A stretch of DNA of 52,967 nt from a virus (IMGVR_UViG_3300034105_001458:1-52967); one strand, 5' to 3'; shown: positions 18,441 to 27,337, numbered from the stretch's first letter. Notes: generated by a model not told the origin, from the letters alone. Translations and numbers: made by a program.

Positions 18441-18482
18441 TAAAACATAATTCGAAATGAATCAAAATATTTAAAAAACCCC

Positions 18483-18513
18483 TTTACTTTTTACCAATTT
18501 AGTAGTACATTTG
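18483..18513 (+). promoter_or_regulatory. Second, weaker promoter for gene 32
   Basis: TACATTTG at 18506-18513 fits the -7 box, with TTTA (18483-18486) 19 bases upstream as an imperfect -33 element. The box overlaps a short inverted repeat, GTACA-TT-TGTAC (18505-18516), which could be a repressor site. Confidence 0.5.
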
Positions 18514-18549
18514 TACAGATAAATTAATATAGTAAAATTGACATAGGGA

Positions 18550-18590
18550 AATTAAATAGTATAAATAAATAGTAGAATTAAATAGTATAA
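18550..18590 (+). repeat. Direct repeats in the gene 32 leader, possible autoregulatory operator
   Basis: AATTAAATAGTATAA occurs at 18550-18564 and again at 18576-18590, in the transcribed leader 27-67 bases before the ATG of the ssDNA-binding protein gene. Both copies are unstructured and contain TTAAA. T4 gp32 represses its own translation by binding an unstructured A/U-rich leader next to the start, so this pair is a plausible equivalent. This is inference by analogy. Confidence 0.45.
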
Positions 18591-18616
18591 CAATCAAACA
18601 AATATAAATTAAAATT

Positions 18617-19516
18617 ATGAGTATTTTTGACGAAATGATGAAACAGTATGAATCATCACACAATGGAAAAAGAGATAGCGGTTCTCAAAAAACGTATGAC
18701 CTAAAGAACTATTTTAACACAGTCTTGCCAAAGGGTGTTGATAGTCAAACAAAGAAAATTAGGATTTTACCTCCAGCCGAGGGACAAAAGACACCATTTA
18801 CAGTTTTATGGGGTCACGTTAAAAAAATCGGAGATGAGTGGAAAACATTCCCATGTTTAAAACATGAAAAGGATGAAGATTGTCCATTTTGCCAAGCAAG
18901 AGAAGCTTTATTAGCTACTGGTAAAGAAGAAGACAAAGAATTAGCAAAACAATATTCAGCTAGACAATTTTATGTTGTTAAAGTTATCGATAGAGATAAT
19001 GAAGCTGATGGTGTTAAATTCTGGAGATTCAAACACAATTACAAGAAAGGTGGAGTTATGGATAAAATGATGGCTGCAATTGCAACAGTTAATCACAATA
19101 TCACTGACATTGAAACTGGTAGAGATTTAAATATCGTAGTTGTTAGAGATGGTCAGGCATCTGTAGTACAAAATGTTACTTACCCATTAGAGACTTCAAA
19201 ATTATCAGCTAATGATGAGAAAGTTAAAGAATGGACTGAGGACATTAGAACTTGGGAAGATGTATATAGTGTTAGAAACTATGATTACTTAAAAATTGTC
19301 GTAAAAGGTGATACACCAGTTTGGGATAAAGATAATAAGTGTTACGCTGGTAAGTTAGAGTTGGAAGCTAAATCATCAGAAAAATCAGCAAATGATGATG
19401 ATGATAATTTAGTAGAAGAATTAGAAATTGGTTCATTAAAAGTTGAAACAGAAAAAAAATCAACAACACCAGTAAGTACATCTGATGATGATGAAGACGA
19501 TGATTTACCGTTTTAA
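18617..19516 (+). CDS. 32: Single-stranded DNA-binding protein, T4 gp32-like
   Basis: This 299-residue protein coats single-stranded DNA in replication, recombination and repair. Its zinc site matches T4 gp32: H67, C80, C89, C92 here, against H64, C77, C87, C90 in T4, with the same 12-residue and 2-residue outer spacings. The central OB-fold region is basic and aromatic. The C-terminus is a long acidic tail ending in DDLPF, which resembles the tip of bacterial SSB (DDDIPF) used to recruit partners. The gene is a unit of its own, with a terminator and promoters upstream, a repeated A/T-rich leader, and a terminator directly after. The start at 18617 follows the AATTAAAATT leader seen before other genes here. 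The identification is confident. Confidence 0.93.
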   Translation: MSIFDEMMKQYESSHNGKRDSGSQKTYDLKNYFNTVLPKGVDSQTKKIRILPPAEGQKTPFTVLWGHVKKIGDEWKTFPCLKHEKDEDCPFCQAREALLATGKEEDKELAKQYSARQFYVVKVIDRDNEADGVKFWRFKHNYKKGGVMDKMMAAIATVNHNITDIETGRDLNIVVVRDGQASVVQNVTYPLETSKLSANDEKVKEWTEDIRTWEDVYSVRNYDYLKIVVKGDTPVWDKDNKCYAGKLELEAKSSEKSANDDDDNLVEELEIGSLKVETEKKSTTPVSTSDDDEDDDLPF

Positions 19517-19541
19517 TAACAATCAATAAATAATTATAAAT

Positions 19542-19567
19542 GGGTGGACATTCGTTCACCCTTTTTT
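19542..19567 (+). terminator. Rho-independent terminator after gene 32
   Basis: GGGTGGA (19542-19548) pairs with TTCACCC (19555-19561), with one G-U pair and a 6-base loop, followed by TTTTTT. It lies 26 bases after the gene 32 stop. The UvsX gene begins only 20 bases later with no visible promoter in the gap, so some read-through or a promoter inside gene 32 is needed. Confidence 0.85.
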
Positions 19568-19586
19568 AAAAACCAAAATTAAAATT

Positions 19587-20696
19587 ATGAGTGAAAACAA
19601 AAAACTACCAAAAAAATCAATTCAAAAAAAATCATTTGATTTAGATGCTTTCCTAGAAAGTGAAAATTTAAATTCAGAACCAAAAGATAAAGAATTATCA
19701 TGGGTACCATTATCTAAAGGTTGGTTCGATGCATTAAAATTACCTGGGTTTCCTAGAGGTTACGTAAGTTTGGTTAGAGGTTACTCTAATACTGGTAAGT
19801 CTACTGCTTTTTACGAAGCAATAGCTGGAGCTCAAAAAATTGGTGATTTTGCAGTTGTAATTGAAACTGAAGGTAACTGGAATGCTGAACATGCTAAACA
19901 GATTGGTGTTAAATTTAAAGAGGTTGTTAATGAAGAAACTGGTGAAATTACTGAAAAGCCAGATAACTTCATGTTAGTTAGAAATAAAGATTTATACAAT
20001 ATGTATAAAAATTACAATCACCAAGATAGTAAAACGATGACAAAACCAACAAGAGGTGAACCTGTTATTGAAGATGTTTCATTATTTATTAGTGAGATGA
20101 TTCAAAAACAAGAAAATGGTATTATTCCTATGAATATGGTTTTTCTATGGGACTCTATTGGTACACTTAATTGTTACAAATCAGCTTGCTCAAATACAAG
20201 TAATAATATGTGGAATGCTGGTGCTATGGGTGCCTTCCAAGCAATTGTTAATTTTAAAATACCATCTACTAGGGCTATTGATAGTGAATATACTAACACA
20301 ATGATTTGTGTTCAAAAGATTTGGTTAGACAATATGAATGGTACAGTTGTTAAACATAAGGGTGGTGAATTTATGTTCTTTAATTCTAGAATTATCGTAC
20401 ACTTAGGTGGTATATTAACACATGGAACTAAAAAACTAACAGCGAAAGCATTAAACCAAGATTTCCAATATGGTACTGAGGCTAAAATTAGATGTGAAAA
20501 AAATCACGTAACAGGTATTGAAAGAAACGGTACAATTGCATCAACACCTCATGGATATGTAAATCCAGATGAATTGGATGAATATAAGACTAAACATAGA
20601 AAATTCATACATGAAGCACTAAACGTTGATTACAATGCAGCTATTGACTATAGCACTGAAGAAGGCAAACTTGAAGGTGATGATATTAGAGAATAA
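19587..20696 (+). CDS. uvsX: UvsX/RecA-like recombinase
   Basis: This 369-residue ATPase belongs to the RecA family and is the phage strand-exchange protein used in recombination-dependent replication. Walker A is RGYSNTGKST (about residues 64-73), the glutamates of IETEGNW (E93, E95) occupy the catalytic-Glu position, and Walker B is MVFLWDS with D189. The C-terminal part includes KIRCEKNHVTGIERNG, and the end is acidic, as in RecA and UvsX. Its length is close to that of T4 UvsX. It lies between the gp32-like and FEN-like genes, partners in the T4 system, and shares the AATTAAAATT leader of gene 32. A short coupled ORF separates it from the nuclease gene. The assignment to the family is firm; orthology to T4 UvsX is inferred from context. 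Confidence 0.92.
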   Translation: MSENKKLPKKSIQKKSFDLDAFLESENLNSEPKDKELSWVPLSKGWFDALKLPGFPRGYVSLVRGYSNTGKSTAFYEAIAGAQKIGDFAVVIETEGNWNAEHAKQIGVKFKEVVNEETGEITEKPDNFMLVRNKDLYNMYKNYNHQDSKTMTKPTRGEPVIEDVSLFISEMIQKQENGIIPMNMVFLWDSIGTLNCYKSACSNTSNNMWNAGAMGAFQAIVNFKIPSTRAIDSEYTNTMICVQKIWLDNMNGTVVKHKGGEFMFFNSRIIVHLGGILTHGTKKLTAKALNQDFQYGTEAKIRCEKNHVTGIERNGTIASTPHGYVNPDELDEYKTKHRKFIHEALNVDYNAAIDYSTEEGKLEGDDIRE

Positions 20697-20717
20697 TTTA
20701 AATTATAAATAACAGAT

Positions 20718-20801
20718 ATGAGTAAAACAAGTTCAAAGCAAAGATTGGAAACCCTAAAATCATGGGTGAAGAGTATTAACCTTTACAAGGTTAAGAAATG
20801 A
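20718..20801 (+). CDS. Possible 27-residue peptide translationally coupled to the RNase H gene
   Basis: A short ORF runs from ATG 20718 to TGA 20799-20801, and the RNase H start ATG (20798) overlaps its stop as ATGA. The peptide is basic, starting MSKTSSKQRLETLKSWVKS. It begins with ATGAGTAAA, similar to other starts in the window. It may be a real small protein or a leader that controls translation of the nuclease. No homologue is recognised, and 27 codons could be open by chance. Confidence 0.4.
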   Translation: MSKTSSKQRLETLKSWVKSINLYKVKK

Positions 20802-21856
20802 ATCGAAGACCACCTAAACATGGTGAGAAAAAAGAAAAAGAAATAAATGTACTATTGGTTGATGGGAATGCTCTATTTAAAAGGAGTATTCTCGGAGCCA
20901 AAGATGTTTACAATCAAAAGCAAGAGCATATCGGTGGTATTTACCAATTCATCACGGTATTAAGAAAATTATTAGATGATGGTTTATATCATAAAGCTTT
21001 TGTATTTTGGGATGGTAAACTTAGTGGTCAACTAAGGTATAATATATACCACGACTACAAATCTAATAGAAATAAAGATTATGTGAACGGCACTCATCCT
21101 ATCGATGAAAGTGAGTTATCACAAAAATTACAAATCAAAAGATACTTAGAAGAATTATTTATTCGACAATATGAAGATAAAATAGTTGAAAGTGATGATT
21201 TAATTGCGTATGTTTGCAATAACAAAAAATCAAATGAGAAAATAACTATCTGTACTAGTGACAGAGACCTTTGTCAACTCATAGATTCTAATGTTAGAAT
21301 ATACATGTGTGATTTAAAACAATACATTACTTTGGAAAATTATAATCAATTCTTTAAACATCATCAAAGCAATGCCGCTTTAATAAAAATATTTTGTGGG
21401 GATAACAGTGATTGTATCAAAGGTATTAGAAGACTTGGTGAAGACACCATGATTAAACACTTTCCAGAGATTACTAAAGGTCCAGTAAAGGTTAGTGATA
21501 TAATTGTAAAATCAGCACAATTACAAATTGATAGAATCAATAATAAACAAAAACCATTACAAATATTTGATAATATAGTAATGAGTATCACTGACGGTAT
21601 TCAAGGTGATAAACTATATGAGATAAATGATAAGTTAGTTAACTTAAGAAATCCAATGATTACTGAATCAGTAATAAATGAATTAAAAGATTTAATTGAA
21701 TTACCAATAAACCCAGAGGGTAGAGATGTAAAGAATGCTTATCAGCTAATGAAAGAGGATGGTATGGATAGAGAGATACAAAACTATAGTATCGAATACT
21801 TTATGCCATTTAAAAGATTAATAGAAAGAGAAAAGAATAATCAAACAATAAATTAA
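20798..21856 (+). CDS. rnh: RNase H / FEN-family 5'-3' exonuclease
   Basis: This 352-residue nuclease resembles T4 RNase H and bacterial 5' nucleases, which remove RNA primers and flaps during lagging-strand synthesis. Acidic metal-binding clusters are visible in order: DGN with D22, WDG with D72, ESDD (E131, D133, D134), TSDRD (D155, D157), and GDNSD (D202, D205) followed by KGIRRLG, a helix-hairpin-helix-like DNA-binding segment. The first 14 residues are a basic extension. Its start overlaps the stop of a short upstream ORF (ATGA), indicating coupling. The gene lies in a recombination and replication cluster and is followed after five bases by an unknown gene. Confidence 0.9.
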   Translation: MNRRPPKHGEKKEKEINVLLVDGNALFKRSILGAKDVYNQKQEHIGGIYQFITVLRKLLDDGLYHKAFVFWDGKLSGQLRYNIYHDYKSNRNKDYVNGTHPIDESELSQKLQIKRYLEELFIRQYEDKIVESDDLIAYVCNNKKSNEKITICTSDRDLCQLIDSNVRIYMCDLKQYITLENYNQFFKHHQSNAALIKIFCGDNSDCIKGIRRLGEDTMIKHFPEITKGPVKVSDIIVKSAQLQIDRINNKQKPLQIFDNIVMSITDGIQGDKLYEINDKLVNLRNPMITESVINELKDLIELPINPEGRDVKNAYQLMKEDGMDREIQNYSIEYFMPFKRLIEREKNNQTIN

Positions 21857-21861
21857 TAATT

Positions 21862-22341
21862 ATGAAAAAAAACACAAATTTCGCAAGTCAAAAATTTGAA
21901 TTTTTACTTAAAATCAACAACAACATTATCTGTCAGAGATATTTTAGTATTGATGGTTACAATAACAGAGTATTAACATCGGTTGAGCTTAAAGAGCTTG
22001 TTGATTCACTTTGTGGTATGAACAATGGTAGTTTTGGTTCATGTGGTATAGTACCGAAATTCCTTAAGGATAAATCAGTAGATTACCTATGGGACCGTTA
22101 TGACCCATATAGTGAAACTAGAAGAGAAGAAGATGCTTCTGAAAGAGATATTTTTAAGAATGAAGATATCTTCACTTTTGAAATTAAAGTTGATAGAAAC
22201 ATAGTTGCAAAGTCAACGTTCTCAGGTAATTGGTTCCCAACTATGGTTAGATACCAGGTTAACATCAAACCAATCATACCTAACATTATTGAAGAAATTT
22301 CAGAATATTTCACAAGAAAAGAGTACGAAGCGGTAGCATAA
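21862..22341 (+). CDS. Hypothetical protein in the replication cluster
   Basis: I do not recognise this 159-residue protein. It is soluble, with an N-terminal beta-rich part (FEFLLKINNNIICQRYFS), a central Cys/Gly stretch (SLCGMNNGSFGSCG), a charged region DPYSETRREEDASERD, and a second beta-rich part that ends in a helix. There is no membrane segment or clear catalytic motif. The gene lies five bases after the FEN nuclease and 27 before the helicase, in the same direction. That position suggests a replication accessory, for instance a helicase loader or a protein modulating the replisome, but T4 gp59 similarity is not evident and no function should be assigned. Confidence 0.8.
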   Translation: MKKNTNFASQKFEFLLKINNNIICQRYFSIDGYNNRVLTSVELKELVDSLCGMNNGSFGSCGIVPKFLKDKSVDYLWDRYDPYSETRREEDASERDIFKNEDIFTFEIKVDRNIVAKSTFSGNWFPTMVRYQVNIKPIIPNIIEEISEYFTRKEYEAVA

Positions 22342-22368
22342 TAATATTTAATATATACAGAGTTTTAT

Positions 22369-23775
22369 ATGAGTAAAATAAATAAAGATAATCTAGGATA
22401 TTTAGGACTTGACTTTCAGTATCGGTTGTTATTACAGATAATAACCGATAGAAAGTTCGGTACCGCAATCTTAGATATGGTTAATCCGAATTACTTCGAA
22501 GACTCATATGTTAGAATTATTGTTGGTACTATAAAAGATGCATTTGAAAAACATGAAGCTATTCCAGATATTGGAAGTTTAAGAAGTAGATTGTTAGAAC
22601 ATGTTAAAGATGAAATCGATAGAAATTCAGTATTTAGTCATATAAGACGAATTGAAGAAGCTGAACTAAACGATACATTTTATATTCAGGAAACTGCTTT
22701 AAAGTTTTGTAAAAGACAAGAACTTGTTAAGGCAATTAAACAAATGAATGAAATCATCACAAAAGGTAGTATCGATGATTATGACAAATGTGAGGAGATA
22801 TTGAAAAAAGCCTTGGAGTTTGGTGAAAACTCAGATGGTATAATTGATGTTTGTGATAATTTGGAAGATGTACTATCAGATGATTATAGAGACCCAATAG
22901 CAACTGGTATTGAGGGGTTAGATGAAATAATGGATGGCGGTTTAGCTAAAGGTGAATTAGCAATCATATTAGCCGCATGGGGTGTTGGTAAAACAACCAT
23001 GATTACCAAGTTAGCTAACCACGCTAAGGCGATTGGTAATAATGTTATGCAGATATTCTTTGAAGATACGACAAAAATAATTCAAAGAAAACATATATCA
23101 TGTTGGACAAAAATACCATTAAATGAATTACAAGCCAATAGAGTTAATGCAATTGAGGAATTTAAATCATTTGAGAATAGACCAGGTAAGTTAAAATTGG
23201 TTAAAATGAGAAGTGATAATACTACTGTTGCTAAAATAAAACAAATAATTAGAAAAAATATTGCACAAGGATTTAAACCAGATTTAGTTCTTATTGATTA
23301 CATTGATTGTATTCAACCATCTAAAAACTATACTGATGTAAATGAAGGTCAAGGTGCTGTTATGAGAGAATTTGAATCAATGTTATCTGAATTAGATATT
23401 GCTGGTTGGACAGCAACACAAGGTAACCGTTCAGCAATTAAAGCTGAAGTAGTTGAAGGTGACCAAATGGGTGGGTCAATTAAGAAAGCGCAAATTGGTC
23501 ACTTTTTAGTTTCTATTGCAAAATCATTAGAACAAAAAGAGAATAATACAGCTAATATGGCTATTCTTAAATCTAGATTTGGTAAGTCTGGTGTAGTTTT
23601 CGAAGACATAGTATTTGATAACTCAACAATACAAATTGACATGAGTCAAAATTCACAAGGGGTTTCGTTCTCAAACCATGGTCAAGCTAGAGAACAAAAA
23701 GGTCAAGACCGAGTTAATCATTTAATGGATGTTGCCATTAAAAGAAAAGATGACATGGACAATCAAGATAAATAA
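22369..23775 (+). CDS. 41: Replicative DNA helicase, DnaB/gp41-like
   Basis: This 468-residue protein is a RecA-fold hexameric helicase that unwinds DNA ahead of the fork. The N-terminal domain (about 1-150) is helical and opens like DnaB family members (residues about 14-30, LDFQYRLLLQIITDRKF). Residues 181-210 hold the core entry GIEGLDEIMDGGLAKGELA and Walker A AAWGVGKTT (202-210). Walker B is DLVLIDYID with D310. Later motifs include TATQGNR and MGGSIKKAQ. Its length fits T4 gp41. It is followed after 18 bases by NrdB. The hexameric partner is likely the primase encoded at 50913. The identification is strong. Confidence 0.92.
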   Translation: MSKINKDNLGYLGLDFQYRLLLQIITDRKFGTAILDMVNPNYFEDSYVRIIVGTIKDAFEKHEAIPDIGSLRSRLLEHVKDEIDRNSVFSHIRRIEEAELNDTFYIQETALKFCKRQELVKAIKQMNEIITKGSIDDYDKCEEILKKALEFGENSDGIIDVCDNLEDVLSDDYRDPIATGIEGLDEIMDGGLAKGELAIILAAWGVGKTTMITKLANHAKAIGNNVMQIFFEDTTKIIQRKHISCWTKIPLNELQANRVNAIEEFKSFENRPGKLKLVKMRSDNTTVAKIKQIIRKNIAQGFKPDLVLIDYIDCIQPSKNYTDVNEGQGAVMREFESMLSELDIAGWTATQGNRSAIKAEVVEGDQMGGSIKKAQIGHFLVSIAKSLEQKENNTANMAILKSRFGKSGVVFEDIVFDNSTIQIDMSQNSQGVSFSNHGQAREQKGQDRVNHLMDVAIKRKDDMDNQDK

Positions 23776-23793
23776 ATAATAAATTAAAAAATT

Positions 23794-24765
23794 ATGGAAC
23801 CAATTTTAAAAGAGAATCCTAATAGATTCGTTATATTCCCAATTAAGTATCATGATATTTGGGAGTTTTACAAAAAATCAGAAGCAAACTTTTGGACTGC
23901 TGAAGAAATAGATTTAGAAGCTGACTTATCAGACTGGGCTAAATTAAATGATAATGAGCAATATTTCATTAAGAATGTATTAGCGTTTTTCGCAGCATCT
24001 GACGGTATTGTTAATGAAAATCTAGCACAAAACTTTATTAATGAAGTTCAGTATGCTGAAGCTAAGTTTTTCTATGGCTTTCAGCTTATGATGGAAAACA
24101 TACACTCTGAAACTTATTCATTACTTATCGATACATACGTTAAAGATAAGGATGAGCAACACAAATTGTTTAATGCTATAGATACTATACCAGCTGTTCA
24201 GAAAAAGGCTGAGTGGGCTTTAAAATGGATTAATTCAGATAACTTTGGTGAAAGACTAATTGCATTTGCTGCGGTTGAAGGAATATTCTTTTCAGGTTCA
24301 TTTTGTTCAATCTTCTGGTTAAAGAATAGAGGTCTTATGCCAGGATTATCATTTTCAAATGAGTTAATATCTAGAGATGAGGGACTTCATTGTGATTTCG
24401 CAGTTCATTTACATAATGAACACTTAATTAATCAAGTGCCAAAGGATAGAATTAAAGAAATTATAACTTCTGCATTGAGCATTGAAAAAGAGTTTATATT
24501 GGAATCGTTACCAGTTGATTTAATTGGTATGAATTCTAATCTTATGAGTCAATATTTAGAATATGTTGCTGACAGATTATTAATCGATTTAAAATGTAAG
24601 CCGATATTTAATAGTAAGAACCCATTTGATTTCATGGTAAACATAGCCTTGGAGAACAAGACCAACTTCTTTGAAAAGAGAGTGGGTGATTATTCTAAGT
24701 CTGGTGTTGGAAATTCTAGTTCTGATAATAAGCTATCATTCGAAGGTGATGATAGTGATTTTTAA
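23794..24765 (+). CDS. nrdB: Ribonucleotide reductase class Ia small subunit
   Basis: This 323-residue protein is the radical-generating beta subunit of class Ia ribonucleotide reductase, which makes dNTPs for phage DNA. All six iron ligands expected of the family are visible: D70, E101, H104, E162, E196 and H199. The radical tyrosine is in place at Y108 (ENIHSETY, aligned with E115, H118 and Y122 of E. coli NrdB). The acidic C-terminal tail ([11 protein letters not shown]) should bind the large subunit. It lies 18 bases after the helicase and 22 bases before NrdA, so the three are probably one operon, with the order B-A rather than the A-B common in bacteria. The identification is confident. 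Confidence 0.96.
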   Translation: MEPILKENPNRFVIFPIKYHDIWEFYKKSEANFWTAEEIDLEADLSDWAKLNDNEQYFIKNVLAFFAASDGIVNENLAQNFINEVQYAEAKFFYGFQLMMENIHSETYSLLIDTYVKDKDEQHKLFNAIDTIPAVQKKAEWALKWINSDNFGERLIAFAAVEGIFFSGSFCSIFWLKNRGLMPGLSFSNELISRDEGLHCDFAVHLHNEHLINQVPKDRIKEIITSALSIEKEFILESLPVDLIGMNSNLMSQYLEYVADRLLIDLKCKPIFNSKNPFDFMVNIALENKTNFFEKRVGDYSKSGVGNSSSDNKLSFEGDDSDF

Positions 24766-24787
24766 GTTAAAAAATTGTTAAAAAAAA

Positions 24788-27310
24788 ATGAGAGTAATTA
24801 AAAGAAACGGTACTGATGAATTAGTTAAATTTGACAAAATTTCATCTAGAGTAAAAAAACAAACTTACGATTTAGATAGAGATTATGTCGATGCTATGGA
24901 AGTGTCCAAAAAAGTAATTTCAGGTTTATATGATGGTGTTACATCAAAAGAATTAGATAAATTGGCGGCTGAAACTGCTGCCTCTTTAACTAGAATACAC
25001 CCTGATTATTCTATATTGGCTGCTAGAATAGCAATCACATCGTTAAAAAAAGAAACTAATAAAAGTTTCAAAGATACAATTGAGAAATTGTATACATATG
25101 TTAATAAAAAAACTGGTGAAAATGCTGGGTTGATATCAGATGAAGTCTATAAGGTTGTTATGGACCATTCTGATAAAATCGAAGCAATGATTGTTCATGA
25201 TAGAGATTTTAATTTTGATTACTTTGGATTTAAAACACTAGAGAAAGCTTATCTATTAAAAATTGATGGAAACATTGGTGAGACACCACAACAATTATAC
25301 ATGAGGGTTTCAATAGGTATTTGGGGTGATAACTTAAAAGAAGTTCAAAAAACTTATGAAATGTTATCAACTGGAGTATTCACACATGCAACACCAACAT
25401 TATTTAATGCTGGGACTAAAAAACCACAACTATCATCTTGTTTCTTACTTGATGTTGATTCTGATTCAATTCATGGTATTTATAAAACTTTAGCAGACTG
25501 TGCTGCAATTTCACAATCAGCTGGTGGTATTGGATTAAACATTCACAAGGTTAGAGCTAAAGGTTCTTATATTAAAGGGACTAATGGTGAATCAAATGGT
25601 ATTGTACCTATGCTTAAAGTGTTTAACGAGACTGCACGTTACGTTGACCAAGGTGGTGGTAAAAGAAAAGGTTCTATAGCTGTTTATTTGGAACCATGGC
25701 ATTCTGACATTAAAGATTTCATTAACTTGAAAAAGAATCATGGTAAAGAAGAAGCTAGAGCTAGAGATTTATTTTTGGCTTTATGGGTTCCAGATTTATT
25801 TATGGAAAGAGTTGAAGTAAATGGTAGTTGGACATTATTTGACCCAGCTGAAGTTCCAGGTTTAATTGATGCTGTTGATTCTGAAACAAATAAAGCGTTT
25901 ACAACACTTTATGAGAAATATGAATCAGAAGGTAGAGGTGAAACTATTAGTGCAAGAGAACTTTGGTTACACATTTTAGAAAATCAAATTGAGACAGGCG
26001 TTCCATATATTTTATATAAAGATGCAGCAAACAATAAATCAAACCAAAAGAATTTAGGAACTATTAAGTCATCGAACTTATGTACTGAGATTATTGAATA
26101 TACATCACCAGAAGAAACTGCTGTATGTAATTTAGCATCTATTGCATTACCAAAATTCGTTACTATACCTAGTGGTAAAACTAAATCTAGAGATAAAGGT
26201 TTAAGAACATTTGATTTTGATAAATTATATGAAGTATCTTACCAGGTTGCGGTTAACTTAAATAGAGTAATTGACGTTAACTGGTACCCAACTGTTGAAA
26301 CTGAACGTTCAAATATGAGACATAGACCAATTGGTATTGGTGTACAAGGTTTAGCTGATTTATTTGCAATGATGGCTTTACCATTTGAAGATGATTTGGC
26401 TAAAAAATTAAATAATGATATATTTGAAACTATCTATTTTGCATCTATGACCGCATCAAAAGATATGGCTAAAAGACAATATAGAGCTGAAGTTAAAAGA
26501 CTAAAAGAACAAGATTCTATTTTAGTTGTTGACAAAACCTTTGGTGCTTATTCATCATTTAACGGTTCACCATTATCAGAAGGTATATTCCAATTTGATA
26601 TGTGGGGTTTTAAATCTGATGAATTATCAGGAAGATGGGATTGGGATTCATTAAAAAAAGAAGTTATGATTTATGGTGTTACCAATTCATTACTATTAGC
26701 ACCAATGCCAACAGCATCTACAGCACAAATTTTAGGTAATAATGAATGTTTCGAACCATTCACATCAAATATCTATAAGAGAAATGTTTTATCTGGTGAA
26801 TTTGTAATGGTTAACAAACATTTAGTTTTAGACCTTATTGATTTAAATTTATGGAACGATGAGATTAGATTGTTAATGATTAAAGAAAATGGGTCAATCC
26901 AGAATATAGTACAAATTCCAGATAGTTTAAAAGAAGTGTATAAAACAGTTTGGGAAATGAAATCTGCAAACTTAATTGATATGGCTGCTGATAGAGGTAA
27001 GTTCATTTGTCAATCTCAATCAATGAATTTATTTATGAGAGATGCAAATGTTGCTAAATTAAATAAAGCATTATTCTACGGGTGGAAAAAAGGTTTAAAA
27101 ACTGGAATGTACTACTTGAGAAGTAATTCTAAAACACAAGCTAGACAATCATTAGGTGTTGATGATTCAATAATTACTGAGATACCTAAAATTGAAACAA
27201 CAATTCCGAAACCAATCAACTCATCAATGAGTGCTGAAGAAATTGAGGCAATGAACGGATTAACCTGTTCAATAGATAATCCAGACGACTGCATTGCATG
27301 TGGTAGTTAA
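24788..27310 (+). CDS. nrdA: Ribonucleotide reductase class Ia large subunit
   Basis: This 840-residue protein is the catalytic alpha subunit of ribonucleotide reductase, converting ribonucleoside diphosphates to deoxy forms. Residues 1-90 are an ATP-cone, so activity is probably dATP-regulated. Active-site cysteines are recognisable: C218 (QLSSCFLL), the radical-bearing C432 (SSNLCTEI) and C447 (AVCNLAS). The radical-transfer tyrosine pair is Y775-Y776 (GMYYLRS). The extreme C-terminus carries the thioredoxin/glutaredoxin-reducible pair in CIACGS. It is full length with no intein or intron. It lies downstream of NrdB and ends just before a strong terminator that closes the replication block. 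Confidence 0.96.
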   Translation: MRVIKRNGTDELVKFDKISSRVKKQTYDLDRDYVDAMEVSKKVISGLYDGVTSKELDKLAAETAASLTRIHPDYSILAARIAITSLKKETNKSFKDTIEKLYTYVNKKTGENAGLISDEVYKVVMDHSDKIEAMIVHDRDFNFDYFGFKTLEKAYLLKIDGNIGETPQQLYMRVSIGIWGDNLKEVQKTYEMLSTGVFTHATPTLFNAGTKKPQLSSCFLLDVDSDSIHGIYKTLADCAAISQSAGGIGLNIHKVRAKGSYIKGTNGESNGIVPMLKVFNETARYVDQGGGKRKGSIAVYLEPWHSDIKDFINLKKNHGKEEARARDLFLALWVPDLFMERVEVNGSWTLFDPAEVPGLIDAVDSETNKAFTTLYEKYESEGRGETISARELWLHILENQIETGVPYILYKDAANNKSNQKNLGTIKSSNLCTEIIEYTSPEETAVCNLASIALPKFVTIPSGKTKSRDKGLRTFDFDKLYEVSYQVAVNLNRVIDVNWYPTVETERSNMRHRPIGIGVQGLADLFAMMALPFEDDLAKKLNNDIFETIYFASMTASKDMAKRQYRAEVKRLKEQDSILVVDKTFGAYSSFNGSPLSEGIFQFDMWGFKSDELSGRWDWDSLKKEVMIYGVTNSLLLAPMPTASTAQILGNNECFEPFTSNIYKRNVLSGEFVMVNKHLVLDLIDLNLWNDEIRLLMIKENGSIQNIVQIPDSLKEVYKTVWEMKSANLIDMAADRGKFICQSQSMNLFMRDANVAKLNKALFYGWKKGLKTGMYYLRSNSKTQARQSLGVDDSIITEIPKIETTIPKPINSSMSAEEIEAMNGLTCSIDNPDDCIACGS

Positions 27311-27312
27311 TT

Positions 27313-27337
27313 AAAGGGGCCTTGAGCCCCTTTTTTA
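27313..27337 (+). terminator. Rho-independent terminator after nrdA
   Basis: AAAGGGGC (27313-27320) and GCCCCTTT (27326-27333) form an 8-bp stem with loop CTTGA, followed by further T residues. It is the most G+C-rich hairpin in the window and lies two bases after the nrdA stop. It separates the replication block from the baseplate block. Confidence 0.92.

Noticed and set aside
20704-20711. TATAAATA, the T4 late-promoter sequence, before the 27-codon ORF
   Set aside because: It is six bases from the ATG, and the octamer is expected by chance in such A/T-rich gaps; the DNA-metabolism context is not late.
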